A stretch of DNA of 64,000 nucleotides, taken from positions 1,922,857-1,986,856 of the forward strand of contig NW_008805063.1 of NCBI RefSeq assembly GCF_000004825.1, given 5' to 3'. Below, in pieces: positions 11,676-24,400 of the stretch. The notes below the pieces were generated by a model, which ran no database searches, was not told the DNA's origin, and was given only the letters and a program-made list of their open reading frames with translations. The stretch comes from Heterostelium album PN500. Its lineage: Eukaryota; Evosea; Eumycetozoa; Acytosteliales; Acytosteliaceae. Numbering within the stretch: the first letter of the stretch is position 1; each line of letters starts with the position of its first letter. The position numbers and the translations under genes are program-made.

Positions 11676-14446
11676 ATGAGTATTAGTATTATAAGTAATA
11701 ATAGTATAAACAATAACAACAGCAATATTATTGTTTGTTGTTCAACTAATCTATTACAAAATAACATTAACATTAACAACACCAATAATATCAATAATAG
11801 TTGTGATAGTAGTGGTAATAATATTAGTTCAAAGTTAAATCATACTACTATTATTAATAACAACAACAACACAATCATCACAACGAATATAAACATACCT
11901 CCACAGTATGTGGAGGGTGAAGTATACACAGCTACTTACGGAGAGTGGGGTAATTGGCCCATTAGGATAGCTCGAACAACAGAAGTCAGTCCTTCTACAT
12001 TAAAAGGATTAAAGAAAGGTCAATTCTTGGTTTATTTCTTTGGCTCAAGAGATTAGTATGTTTGATATAATTGTTTATCCTATTATTATTATATTAATAA
12101 TGTAATGTTATTAGCGGATTTATAACAGATAAACAAATAAAGAGATATAATACAAAAGACCTTATGTCTCAGAAACTAAAGGCGGGCGATATAAAGAAAA
12201 TGAATAAGGCTATCGAAGAGGCCAATGAGTGGGCTGACAACAACAACAGCAGAGACTACCCTGTTTTCATACCGGAAACAAAGAAGGCAAAGAAAACACA
12301 GACACAAGACAGAGACTACACTCCCACCAAGAAGAAACCTGTAGCTGCAAGAGGTGGTAGAAGAGGAAGGATAACTGTAAAGAAAGAACCTCAATATCAA
12401 CAAAACTCTGAAGAGATATTCGATAGTATAAACTATGATCAGCAATCAATAAATTCAACACCATCTACCAATAAGAAACGTTCACCATTACCATTTATAA
12501 AAGATATTAATAATAATAGTAATATTAATAATAGTAATAATAATATTAATATTAATGGTAATAATAATAATGGTAATAAATTATTTGGTACACCACAACA
12601 ATCACAACAACAAGCAGCTATTACACCACTTTCACATAGAAGAAAACAATTAGAGTTTCCTTTATCACCTTTTAAACCGACGACAATGAACTCACCGATG
12701 GTAAAGAAGGAGAAGGATATAGTGTTGGACTTTAACCTGATACAACCAGATCAAATCGAGCTGGAGCTAATTCATCTGCTTGGCTTGTATGGTCCGATTT
12801 CACTCGAAGATCTCAAATTAAGATCATACCTACTTGAAGACTTGGTAATGAGAGACTATCTAGAGGTCGTCTCAACCTACGAGTCTACAAATGATCAATG
12901 GACTTTGAAGAACGAAAAGTATAGCTTGATCAATGAGACATGGCATGGATATAACAATGAACAAGATAAGATAATCATTAGAGATCGTAAGAGAATTGCT
13001 CTTTCCATATTAGAAAACAATAGTAATAATAACAATGATGATAATAATAATAGTAATGATATTAGTAATAATAATAATGATATTAGTAATAATAATAATG
13101 ATAATAGTAATAATAGTAATGATATTAGTAATAATAATAATGATGATGATAATAATGAGAATGATACAAGTCATGATTTAGATAGAACACAAAAAGAATT
13201 AATTTATAAAGCGACATCAACGACAACAACGACTACAACTACATCACCAACGCAACCTACTTTAATGATTTCTAAAAAACCTCAACCACAAATAATGAAT
13301 ACACCAAAGAAAAATAAATCAGCACCACCAACCACCACCACTTCAACAGCTTTTAAAGATACACTCGATATTATTACACCAATCAAATCGAAATCTGCAC
13401 TTTCATTTTCAAGTTACTCGACGATCTCTGCTTTGGATGGTCAACACGAGAACAACACCTCTACAGAGTCTGGTGCAAGCGATTTCAAGTCACACGACCT
13501 ACTTCAACCAAACTCTGAGATGGACACAACCATACCTCTGCTCGATGACAATCCATCGTCACTGCCAGACTACAACGACTTTGAAGAGGAAATAGAATGT
13601 ACACAATCCAACACCGTTGTAGTCAACAGTGGTAGTGCTAATGCTAGTGGAAGTAGTCAACCCGGTAGTAACAACAGTAGTAATAATAGCAGTAGTAGCA
13701 ATAATAATAATAATACATTAGCAACATCAACAACTACGACTACAACAACTATCAATAATATATATTTCAATAATAATTTTTCAAATAACAATATCATACC
13801 TATTAATAGTCAAGCGACACAAGTCACTCAAACACCACCAACACCACCCTCTTCACACAACAACAGCTTTAAGATTTCCTCGACACCCTACTCCTCACCT
13901 GGCATTCCAGCAACCCTGATAGTGTCGCCTTCAAGTTCACACAAGAAAAAACCAAACAACTTTTACAACTCATCTCCTGATGATTCTTCGGATGGCGATT
14001 ATATAGCACCGACCATTCCAATCAATTTTGGAAGTCCAATGGAAAATGATAATAATAACAACAATAACAATAACAAGAATAATAATAATAATAATCATAA
14101 TCATAATCATCAAAATACATCAACTATCATCATTGATCAAGCACATCTCAAAGAGATTGTCAATGATTCCGAACAATTAAAATCGGTAATCAAAGATTCG
14201 ATTACCGATCTATTTTCAACACATTTCAAACAACATGCTTTTAAAGATATTAAATCGCTTGTAGAGAAGGAACTTAACAACAAAGTCAATGACATGAAAG
14301 AGAGTATAGTGGAAGAGTTGCAAGAACAAATCGGTAAAGAATCAAAGAAAAGAAAGAAATCGATTCAAACAATCATTCATACGCTTACCGATTTGGAACA
14401 AACCATTTGTACATTAAAACAAAATCTAGAGAAATTGGTTGATTAA
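11676..14446 (+). CDS. PWWP-domain chromatin protein
   Basis: Two exons, 11676-12055 and 12115-14446, 903 aa. After an Asn-rich leader, residues about 72-145 form a PWWP domain: YVEGEVYTATYGEWGNWPIR...GQFLVYFFGSRDYGFI. The WGNWPIR core and FFGSRDYGFI strand are typical of HDGF/LEDGF-type PWWP modules, which bind methylated histone H3 tails and DNA. A basic stretch with KKPVAARGGRRGR follows (AT-hook-like GRRGR). The middle carries a possible winged-helix-like block (about residues 340-425, ELELIHLLGLYGPISLEDL) and long Asn and Thr/Ser/Pro runs. The last 100 residues are a Lys/Glu coiled coil. Nuclear role inferred. The intron splits Tyr codon TA/C inside the PWWP domain. Confidence 0.85.
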
Positions 14447-14884
14447 TTATTAATTCGACCAAATATATCTATCTTTTTTTAAAAAACAAAAATAATTTAA
14501 TCTAATTTTATTAGTGTCTCATTAGTGGTCAACAATAATTTAAACCCCCTTTTTTGTTAAAGTTTAAAATCAAAACAGTGATTGTTAAAAATAAGTAAAG
14601 AATACTTTGTTTTTTTTTTTTTTGGATATAAGATAATTGTTATTAATAAATATCTTATGTTTATATTTTGATTTATAAATTGTAATAAATAAGTGAATAT
14701 TTGGTTGTCTGGCTTTGTTATCAAATATAAAGACATTGTAGTTGTTGTTTTTGTTGTTATATATATACAAGTATTCAAGTTGAGTTATATTATAATCACC
14801 ATATTTGGATTGACTGGTGTTTAGATAATTGTTTGATTTGGTTGTTTTTTTGTTGTTGTGAATATTTATAAAAAAAAAAAATTA
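14447..14884. other. Convergent 3' flanks
   Basis: About 440 bases between convergent genes ending at 14446 and 14885. AT-rich with a T14-type tract near 14612 and an A10 tract near 14870. No coding or RNA gene seen. Confidence 0.6.
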
Positions 14885-15440
14885 TTACTTTGTTATTGCA
14901 GGGTGTGTCTTTAAAAACTCTTCCATTTCGCAAATTGTAACACTTCTATCTCTTTCGGTAGATGATAACTCTATTTCAATTAATTCATTCTCTGTTTAAT
15001 ATAAAATAAAATAACAATTATGTTAGAATAAAATTAATGATTGAACTATTATTTTAATTTAACTAGTTACCTTTAAACTTTTTATATGATTCTGATTTTA
15101 CAAACAAAGGAATTGCATCCATCTCCATTAATTTTCTGATGGTCAGTTGGATCGGAATGAAAAGGTCGTTTGTAGGTGTTCCGAGTTGACCCTCCAAATC
15201 CTTTCTCTGTATATGGTCAACATTGAGTTCATATTTACTCTCAGTGTTAAAGTATTTCTCGTAGATCTCCTTGGAGCGACGCGATCTTAGATCGTCGGAA
15301 CTAATATGCTTATAATTCTCAGCTTCCAACCAAAACGAAAAATTTTCATTGTTATAACGTTCGTACAGGAATTTTCTAAATAAGAGTGCCAAACTCTTAT
15401 TTTGTACTATTTGATCTAGTCCTAACATGTTATTGAACAT
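14885..15440 (-). CDS. RGS-domain protein
   Basis: Two exons on the minus strand, 15440-15071 and 14991-14885, 158 aa from ATG at 15440. The body is a regulator-of-G-protein-signalling domain: LDQIVQNKSLALLFRKFLYE, then NENFSFWLEAENYK (the NxxFW-E core that contacts switch regions of G-alpha), then a C-terminal helix (LTIRKLMEMDAIPLF...SYKKF). RGS proteins accelerate GTP hydrolysis on G-alpha, which in dictyostelids would damp chemotactic cAMP or folate signalling. The protein is little more than the RGS box, with a 36-residue acidic tail. The frame stays open upstream of the ATG to TAAAAG, so an extra 5' exon encoding a membrane or targeting domain is possible. The orphan membrane protein at 16509-17148 lies upstream, but its splice phase does not fit directly. 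Confidence 0.78.
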
Positions 15441-16508
15441 TTTGACAACCTTTTAAAAATAATAAATGAAAAATGATAGGTATATATTTATATTTATATT
15501 AAAGAGGAATTTGTTTTTTTAAAAAATTATAAAAACTATTATATTTAAAAAAAAAAAGTTAAATATAATTGGGTCGTGAGTGAATAAAGAAAATATAATT
15601 ATAAAGGAAAGAAATTGTAATAATATAATAATTAAATATTTAAAACTATATGGTATTAGATTCCTTGTTGTGAAAAAAATTATTAAAATTGTAGTAAATC
15701 TAACTGCTGTTGTTGTTGTTGTTGATTGTGTATAAGAAATAATAAAGTGTTTTGATTGTTGTGTTTTGTTTATTGATTTGATTGATTGATTGAGTGTTTT
15801 TTGTTTATTGATTTGTTTGATTGGTTTATTAGTGGTGTGTGCGTGTGTTTAAACTTAACTTTATTGCAAAAAATAAAATTAAAAAAAAAATTAAAATAAA
15901 CAAAAACAAAAAATTATATATCTTGTTTTGTTTAGTGATGTAAAATGAAATAGAATTATATATGTTTGAGGTTCTCTTTGTTTAAACAAAAAAAAAATAA
16001 AATAAAAATAAAATAAAACAATTTTAAGAAACTGGTTTCTATTAGTATTGTGATCACACAACAATTTTGAACGATGTTTTTATAGATGAATATAAGGCTT
16101 TTTTGCAATTTTTTTTAAATTTGGCATTTTATTGATGATAATCTATTTTTATAAACATAGGGTGTGTTTTTCATTGAATCACAACTTTCGAGATGGCAAC
16201 AATTGGGCAGTTAATTTTCGAATAGTTTGGGTTTTTAGCACAATTAATAAAATTGATAAATCTAAAAATTAATTGAATTTAGGTGGTTTTCAAAAGAAAA
16301 AGTAAAAATATGTTTTTGGGTTTTTGAGGCGGTTAGTAATACTACGCTATATTAGGTAATAATTTAAAGAATCTCTTTCGCATCTTGTAAATTAATTGTT
16401 TAAAAGAGAGGTGTGATTTAAAAATAGTTATTATGATTGTATTGTTTTTGTTTGTTGTGGTGTGGTTGGTGAACAGGTGTCAAATTAAGCTTAATCTAAT
16501 TAAATTGG
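15441..16508. other. Intergenic or large intronic DNA
   Basis: About 1.07 kb with GATT/TTGTTG simple repeats (15700-15850), a GGTGTGTGCGTGTG run near 15833-15850 and no convincing exon on either strand. It is either the RGS promoter or an intron joining it to upstream exons. Confidence 0.5.
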
Positions 16509-17148
16509 TTATGATGGTCGGTACTTACTGAAAAAGAGGAACTTCAAAACGGTGTACTTTGATGCACTTTCCAAGTACTTATCTGTGATGATGGGTTCAG
16601 CATTAAGTTGTTCCTCCAACACATGGTAGATGTAATAGTTCTCGAGCCAATCGAATATCATATAGAGGAAAGGCACTATATAAACCGGCGATGTTGAAGT
16701 GTAGTAGAATGACATCCCAACAACCATATCTAAAAACAACAGAGCAGGGAATGTGATGTCTAAGCCACTGTACATATTCATGCACACCTTTATTTCATCA
16801 TCGGTCAGCTTACTCAAGAGCTCCTTTGCATAGTTGATTTCGTAGCCTGTAAAGTGTTGATCATACAACTAGAGGGAGGTGAAGTGAAAATAAAGTAAAC
16901 TATTTCATTAATAATTGAGCTAATGGATTGGTTGATCACTCACACTATCTAACATAGACAACACGTGGCATTGCTATTTTACAAAAAAGATTGGTTGAAG
17001 ATCTTACAGTTTGAGATACTTGCAAAACACCAAAAAACTGAAGTAATACAAAATTTATTCCAGTTAAACCCAACAATATACCTAACAGTTTAGCTTTTGG
17101 TTTTAAATTATTTATATCTTTAATCAATCTTTTAACTTTTATATCCAT
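16509..17148 (-). CDS. Uncharacterised multi-pass membrane protein
   Basis: Two exons on the minus strand, 17148-17008 and 16868-16509, about 166 aa. ATG at 17148 gives MDIKVKRLIKDINNLKPKAK followed by a hydrophobic helix (LLGILLGLTGINFVLLQFFG). Two more hydrophobic stretches are DITFPALLFLDMVVGMSFYY and PVYIVPFLYMIFDWLENYY. A fourth (YTVLKFLFF) is cut short by the stop. A strong donor, TTCA/gtaagtacc at 16528, lies six codons before that stop, so the true gene may splice on to a missing last helix. I do not recognise the family. Frame is kept across the first intron (...QVSQT/LYDQHF). Confidence 0.6.
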
Positions 17149-17336
17149 TTTCAAAGAGTAGCTACTACTACTATTAGTTGTAAAAATAAATTAAATGTTT
17201 TTTTTTTTTTTTAATCTGATTATTTTGTTTTTTATTTTTTGTAATCACCAATCAATAATTTATATTTATTTAATATTTACAATTTGATTTTATTTCTTGT
17301 TTTAAAGCAATAGTATATCTATATGTTAAAGCTTGA

Positions 17337-17779
17337 TTACAAAAAATCAACATCAGGAACAGGAAAAGGTTTCGATTTCTCTAATCTAATTTCCTCTAAT
17401 CTTTGTTGTAGTGTTATTTGTTTTAATGGTGGTGCTTCTTTATAATATTGATTTATCTTTTGTTCTTCATCATCTAGTTTAGTCTATGTGAAAGAATGAT
17501 TGAATGTGAATGTCAGTTTCCATATAATATCATGTCAAGTAATGATTATATAATAAGCTAATAATACAATACCTTGGCAGACTTGCATTTTGCAGCAGCT
17601 TCGAAAAAAGGTTTACATTGACTTTTATGATGAGTTTCTGTACATTTCAAAGATGCAATTCTAACACCATCACACATCGATGGTGGTGGTGTATTTCTCT
17701 TTACCTTACTCTGTTCTTCTTTTGTTACCCATCTGTGAACTTTTGACTTGCTATCATTCTCTCCTTCTGTTGTTGTCAT
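17337..17779 (-). CDS. Twin-CX9C (CHCH) mitochondrial protein
   Basis: Two exons on the minus strand, 17779-17573 and 17483-17337, 117 aa. The core is a textbook coiled-coil-helix-coiled-coil-helix unit: CDGVRIASLKC (C-x9-C) and CKPFFEAAAKC (C-x9-C), nine residues apart. Such proteins are oxidised by Mia40/Erv1 and kept in the mitochondrial intermembrane space, where many help assemble cytochrome oxidase. The CKPFFEA... second helix recalls CHCHD7/COX23, but the call to a specific member is open. The C-terminal exon adds a charged helix (QQRLEEIRLEKSKPFPVP). The ATG at 17779 was chosen; the frame upstream begins with a non-ATG codon. Confidence 0.8.
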
Positions 17780-18162
17780 TTCTCTATAAATCAATGTCTT
17801 AAATAAATGGCTAGAAGATCTTCACCAATAATGCAATGACATTCACTGATATTAAAACTTAAACAAAATATTGTTTTTTTTTTAAAAAAAAAAAAAAAAA
17901 AATTCAAATAATTTTTGTAAAATCATAAAAAATAAATAAAACAATAAGGTAAATTAAACAAAACCAAAAACAGTTAACTGTTCTTATATTTCTATTATGA
18001 TTTTATTTGATTTGATTGTATATTTATATTCTCTCAATGCTCGAAAAGAATTGTGTGAGGTTGATTGATTGATATTTATTGTTGATCAAATTTACAGAGG
18101 AGAGGAAAAGGAAATTTGTGTTGTTTCCATAATGGTGATTGTTTGTTTAATTGGTTGATGAT

Positions 18163-18176
18163 GGGTGTGTGTGTGG
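18163..18176 (+). promoter_or_regulatory. GT-rich box GGGTGTGTGTGTGG
   Basis: A G/T run unlike the AT-rich surroundings, about 385 bases upstream of the twin-CX9C gene start (minus strand). Dictyostelium G-box elements bound by GBF are GT-rich, so this could be one. The assignment rests on composition only. Confidence 0.25.
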
Positions 18177-18247
18177 AGATGTTATTGAAATATATATTAT
18201 ATTTGGTCAGAGAGTTTGCGGTGGGAATTATCTATAGGATTGGTTGT

Positions 18248-18490
18248 TTATTTCTTGCCTCTGTTCTTGGCAGCGCTTGGAACAACAGGTGGCTTTGATA
18301 CTGGAGCGAGTTTTGAAATGAATGGAATATCGCTCTTCTCGGTTGACGAGGTGTAGTAGATGTACAATGTAATCAAAGCAACCAACAAAGTCACTGGGTG
18401 GAAGATCAATGTAACGATCCACCATACCAAACAAAGTGGTGTCTTAATAAGATAGTAGATTAATGATCCAATGAAACTGAAAAAACCCAT
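18248..18490 (-). CDS. Small two-helix membrane protein
   Basis: Single exon, 80 aa. Residues 1-27 (MGFFSFIGSLIYYLIKTPLC...) and about 28-48 (IFHPVTLLVALITLYIYY) are hydrophobic; the tail is Ser/Pro/Lys-rich ending AAKNRGKK, a possible ER-retention-type KKxx-like end. MGFF could allow N-myristoylation. Family not recognised. Compared with the AT-only flanks, the base composition and codon use are those of a real gene. Small single-exon membrane proteins of this kind are common in dictyostelids. Confidence 0.65.
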   Translation of the reverse strand: MGFFSFIGSLIYYLIKTPLCLVWWIVTLIFHPVTLLVALITLYIYYTSSTEKSDIPFISKLAPVSKPPVVPSAAKNRGKK

Positions 18491-19245
18491 TTTCTTTTAA
18501 ATTTATAGCTATAAGTATTATAATAAGTCTAGACTAGTTCTATTATTAAATTAATTGTTAAAGAAATAATTAAAATTAATATTAATATTTTGTGAAATCA
18601 CTAAAATATACGTGTAATTTTTTACTTACTAATATATATAAAATTTTTTGATTGCTAAAAAAATAAATAAATATTTTTTAATGCTGTTATAAATCAAAAC
18701 ACAATTGTGAAATTGTTGAAAAAAAAAAAACAAATAAATTATGATGAACTTCAAAGTGAATAGGAGGTGGTTGATTTTAAATATTTTTATTTTTATTTTT
18801 ATTTTTATTTTTTTGTCATCAAAAGCGTAGAATTAGATAATATTATTGTTATATTTAATTGAAACTTTAGATTAATTGAATTTACTATTTTAATTACATA
18901 AGTTTGATCAATCAATACTCAACTTTTAAAAATATATATTTTAATTGAAAAAAAAAAAAAAAAAAAAAGATTCATTCTATGTATTCAAAGTTACTATTAT
19001 TCCCATTGTTCATACTACTACGACTACTATTAAAAAGTAATAGTAAAGATTATTATGGTTGAACGTTACAAAAAAAATAAAAAATTTAAATTAAAAAGGA
19101 AAAAATTAAAAAAATTAAAAAATTATCACTCGTTTTGACGATAAACTATTAAGATAATTAAATTTATTTCGATAATTTAAAATTTAATTTAATTAATTAA
19201 ATTATATAATAATAGTAAATCGAATCGATCAATAGAGAATAAAAG
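18491..19245. other. Divergent promoter region
   Basis: About 755 bases between the minus-strand membrane-protein gene and WDR55. Extremely AT-rich with an A19-type tract at about 18950-18968 and ATTTTT repeats near 18790. No genes recognised. Confidence 0.6.
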
Positions 19246-21009
19246 ATGAGTAGTTATTCATCGGATGATTTGACAGATCAGGCACCAAATGATATTTCAT
19301 TTGAAACCAATTTGTTCTCTGTAAACTTTCATCCTACCGATGATTTGGTAGTGGTCTCTGATGCAGAGGGTAGAGTTAAATTGTATGAACAATCAATCAA
19401 TCAATCAATCAACATTCATTAATTCATTAATCAATCAGCTAATCATCAGAAAAGAATAACAATGATCTCATCTCACTTTCAAACTAAAGATTAAACAAAC
19501 TTATCTAATTTTTTTTATTTATTTTATAAACATAATAATTGGTTTCAATTGTAGATTTAAATATGGATTAGAAGAGAATAAGAGCATGTTTGCATTAAGA
19601 CCACATAAGTCTGGTTGTAGAGAAGCTTGTTTCTCAACAGATGGAAAATGTATGTATATCAATCATTGAATCGTTTTATTTAAATATTCGAATTGCGATC
19701 AATTAATAAATATTGTTAATATTTATATAAATATAGATATATTTACAGCATCATCAGATTGCTCAATGAAAGTAATCGATGTAAATACAGGATCTGTTTT
19801 ATATACAAGAGAAGAAGCACATGAGTATGTTAAAGATCTACTATAGATTAACAATCACACTGTATAAATCAGTACTAATATTTTTTTATTAACTTATCAA
19901 TAGTGATGCAATTAACACATTAATAAGTAAAGATTTTATGGTATTCACTGGTGATGATGAAGGTACTGTCAAGGTTTGGGATATGAGACAACAGAATATT
20001 GTTTGTGAATTTCAAGAGCATGCCGATTATATATCTGATATCATAACAATCAATGATAGACATGTAGTTGCAACTTCGTATGTATTAAAATTATTATTAT
20101 TATTATTAAACAAACTATAGTAATAAGTAATGATTGATTAACAAAATGTTGATATCTATATATATATAGGGGTGACGGTGGACTTTCAATATATAATTTC
20201 GTTAGAAGATCATTAGATGATATATCAGAAAAGACAGACAATGAGTTACTTTCAGTGGCATCATTAGAGAACGACCAAACTTTGGTATGCGGAACACAAG
20301 ACGGAACTATTTTAATATTTGACATTCACAACTTGGAAACACCAAAAAAGTTTGTTGGTCATCCCCAATCAGTAGATTCAATCGTAAAGGTTTCAAACGA
20401 CAGTTTTCTCTCTGGTTCAAGTGATGGTATGATTAGGTATGTTATTTTACTACAAATATATCATTAATGAGTGTTCACTAACTTTGAATGTATTATCTAT
20501 TATCTATATATTATTATTATTATTATTATAGATATGTAGGTATTAAACCAAGAAAACTATTAGGTGTAATTGGAGAACATTCAACATTCCCAGTAGAACG
20601 TATTGCTATTTCAAGAGATAATAGATATTTAGGTTCAATTTCACACGACTTGTCTTTAAAGTTTTGGAATGTTTCTAATCTCTATGACGATGAAGTCGAT
20701 GAGGATGACGAACAGATGGATCAAGACGAGAGTAACGATGCCGACAGTGTAGACTATGAAAACGAAGGTCAGGACAATGAAGATGAAGAGTTGACCGATG
20801 ACAGCGACGATAACATGGATGACAGTGATAACGATGATGATAAAGACAGTGACGATAGCGATAGTGATGACAGCGACGATGACTCTTCAGATGACAATAA
20901 AAAAGTTCGTAAATCACGTGCCGCCAGAAAGAAGGAAGCTAAAAAAGAATGGACAAACGCACCAAATAAAGAAAAGAAAAAGAAAAAGAATTTCTTTAAT
21001 GACCTTTAA
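19246..21009 (+). CDS. wdr55: WD repeat protein 55
   Basis: Six exons: 19246-19382, 19555-19649, 19737-19824, 19904-20077, 20170-20436, 20532-21009 (412 aa). The N-terminus DISFETNLFSVNFHPTDDLV and the repeats (GRVKLFKY, DCSMKVIDV, EGTVKVWDM, DGTILIFDI, SLKFWNV) form a WD40 propeller of about 300 residues. An Asp/Ser/Glu-rich tail and a basic end KKKKKNFFNDL match the WDR55 family signature. WDR55 is nucleolar and needed for rRNA maturation in vertebrates; the same ribosome-biogenesis role is inferred. Five introns interrupt the repeats, all GT-AG and in frame. The acidic tail shows local repeats of GATGACAGTGA type. Confidence 0.88.
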
Positions 21010-21404
21010 AAATCATAAATATAAAATCAAAAAAAAAACAATTAAAAAAAACCAAGAAAATAATAGATATTTTAATCTAGATTTTTTATTTTTTTTATTT
21101 GATTAAATTTAACTTTTTCCCAATAATTTTTTAGATGTTACCACCCGAATGATATTTATTTTTTAACCAGGTCACAAGATTTGTCTAATTCTTTTTTGGG
21201 GCTAAGCTTCCTTTGATTGATTTTTTTTTTTGATTTTTGATTTTTGATTTTTTTTTTTACAATGTTTCATTTTTTTTTTTCTTCCTTTGATAGGAATTAT
21301 AATCATTCTCAAATATTTTTAATATATTGTTATAATTAAACATATAGATTTATAGTAGTTGTTATGATTGTATTGGTACCTATGCTGCTAGTCTAATAAG
21401 AACA

Positions 21405-24400
21405 ATGACAATCATCACGGAAGAATATTCAATAAAGGAATGGGGTAGGGTTGGTTTGCATAGACACTATTATGAAGCACATTCAATAGATTTATTGAAT
21501 AAACAACCTTCTAGAGTATTTTCAGGTTCATCTCATTCGATTATGATTACAGGTATGTTGTTTATTTTTTTTAATAATGCGAAAATTGGTAAAATCAAAT
21601 CATATTAATTTTTAATTTTATTATTTCTAGTTGGAGGTGATTTATAGTTTGTATTATTTATTAAAAAAAGCTTTATTATCATTTTTATTAATTTATATAT
21701 GTGATCATAGTTCATTTGGATCGAATTCATGTGGTCAATTGGGACATGGAGATTTGGAGAATCATGATTTTCAACCGATTAGAAAATTCTCAATGTTAAA
21801 GGCATACGCCTCAGACGTTCCTATACAAGTGGAGATTGGTAAAGATTTTACATTGGTACTGACAAAGAATGGTAATGTATATAGTTGGGGATTGGGTGAT
21901 CAAGGTCAGCTCGGTAATATTGTCGATGATGAACAAGCAGTTGCCATCTCCAAGCTAAATGGTGGTGGTTTGTTTCTTGATGTACTGTTATCGACCAGTC
22001 AAGATGGATCGTCTCCTTGGAACATGATGAATGCATTCCCCAAACGTGTAATACTACAACAGCAAATAACAATGATTGCCTGCGGATCTGCCCACTCCAT
22101 TGCACTGACAAACTCTGGTGAACTATATTCATGGGGTTCCAACAGTTTCGGTCAGCTAGGAATCGGAGATACCTCATTCAACATGTATTCTCCCACCAAA
22201 GTAAATAACATTGGAACTGTATCTTTAATTGCTGCTGGTTATTCACACACACTTGCTTTGCTTTCTAATCGTTCTCAACTCTATAGGTAAGTAGTAGAAA
22301 TATTGAGAATTTTTTCATTTTTAATATTAATTAAAATTTTTTTTTTTTTTTTTTTTGGTAGTTGGGGGAAAGGATCAGATGGACAATTAGGTCATGGAAA
22401 TACAAGAGATTATTCAACACCCAAAGAAATACAACCAACTTTTATTAAACCACTGGATTCAATTAAATCGATATCGTGTGGACAATTCACATCATATGCA
22501 ATTACATCGTTTAAAGAGATATTCTCGTGGGGTCAAGGTATTTCATTGGGTCACTCTGATTATATCGATCAACTATCACCGAAATTAGTAACCGATTTAC
22601 TTGGTAAAAATGTTGAATATATAACTGCTGGATTTTCACATTGTCTGGCACATACAAGCGATGGATTGTGTTATGCTTTTGGTCAAGGTGACTACGGACA
22701 GCTTGGTCTAGGTGAACAAGCCAGCATTTCACTCACACCAACCTTGGTGACACAGTTGGAGCCATACTTTATCGAACATATTTCAAGTGGATGGTGGAAC
22801 TCAGTCGCTATCATCACACCAAGAACCGAACGATCAAAAGATACAATCAAAAGAAACAGTAGTAACAGCGCATTTAAAAAGAGTTTTAGTATTTCAAATT
22901 TTAATCTAAGTGATTCGATGTTAAACGTAAGATATTAAAATAATAGAATGATCATAACGATGTTTTAATTTATATTAATATATCTCAACATCAATTTATT
23001 AGTTAGAGAAATTATTAATTGAATACGATGTAGAGCAATCATTGGAGATGATTCATCAATTGGATAGTGAAATCAATTCAGACAATTCAAGTGAGTCTGA
23101 TGATTTATTGGCATCGATTGAGATCATTGACCCTGCAGCACTCGAAGAACATGTAGATTTAAAACAAAAACGTATTGTACATTCTATTGGTTCTATTTTT
23201 GATAAATTGTATGTTGTTGGTTTGTTTATTTCTAGAAAAGTTGACTAGTTTTATTAATCATTCAATTTCATTCTAAAAAGTGTAAATATATTTAAAGATA
23301 AAAGATCTATTAATTTAACGTTGGACATTGATAAAGATCTACTGTCAAAGATATGGACTGATCGGTTCTTACCGGTATGGGATCGATGTGTTTCCAGTAA
23401 AGAGTGGACACGATCTAAAATCTGGAGAAAAGGTATTCCTCCTGATATTAGACCACTGGTTTGGAGCCTGTCGATTGGCAACAAACTGGGAATCACTCGA
23501 GAGATGTACGAAGAGTACAGCGATACCGTCCAACAGTTTCTCACTTACCAACAGGACAAAAAGAATGAAAAGAATCTAAAGGATTTCGAAGATTCATCGG
23601 ACGAGGAGTATGACGACGACACTAGTAATATTATGTTTTCAAACGATAAACAACATATGTTTAATAATGCACCACCGGTCTATAAGCAACTGTACCAAAC
23701 GTACTCGATGTTGATGATCGATCTTCCGCGAACATTCCCACATCTGCACATGTTCAACAAGAGCGGACCTTACCACAAGCAGATGACTAACCTCCTATTG
23801 ATATGGACACTGCATCGACCGGCCATCGGATATGTTCAAGGTATGACATATCTTGCCGGTCTGTTTTGTTTGCATTGGAAGCCATACGAATGCTTCGTTG
23901 CTTTTGCCAACATGGTCCACACTCACTATTTCACATCATTGTTCATGATGGACGTCAATCAAATTGTAAAACACATAAAGATATTCGATATACTCTATCA
24001 AAGATATCTACCTGAATTACATTCACAATTCAGAAAACTTGGTTTTTGTATGTATATTAATTATTATAAACCAACTATTTAATTGTTTATAAAAAACTAA
24101 TATAATTATCTATTCTTAATATTATTATTATTATTATAGCATCGGAACACTATTTATTAGAATGGTTTTTAACACTATTTACTAAGCAACTTCCACTTGA
24201 TGTTGTAGCAAGAATATGGGATTGTATGTTAATTATGATATTATTCTATCTATATCGTTTGCTAATGAAATCAATTTAAAATTTAGGTTATGTTTTTGAA
24301 GGTGAATCTTTTATTTATGCAACAGCAATTGCTATTTTAAAGTGTTGTCAAAAACTAATTATATCTTCAAGCTTTGATGAAGCAGCACTTCTTCTAAGAA

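Noticed and set aside
15071-17148. A single membrane-RGS gene spanning both regions
   Set aside because: The donor at 16528 leaves one base, while the RGS exon is open in phase zero; no bridging exon found, so they are listed apart.
20675-20917. His/Arg-rich frame antisense to the WDR55 acidic tail
   Set aside because: Shadow of a GAT-rich coding repeat.
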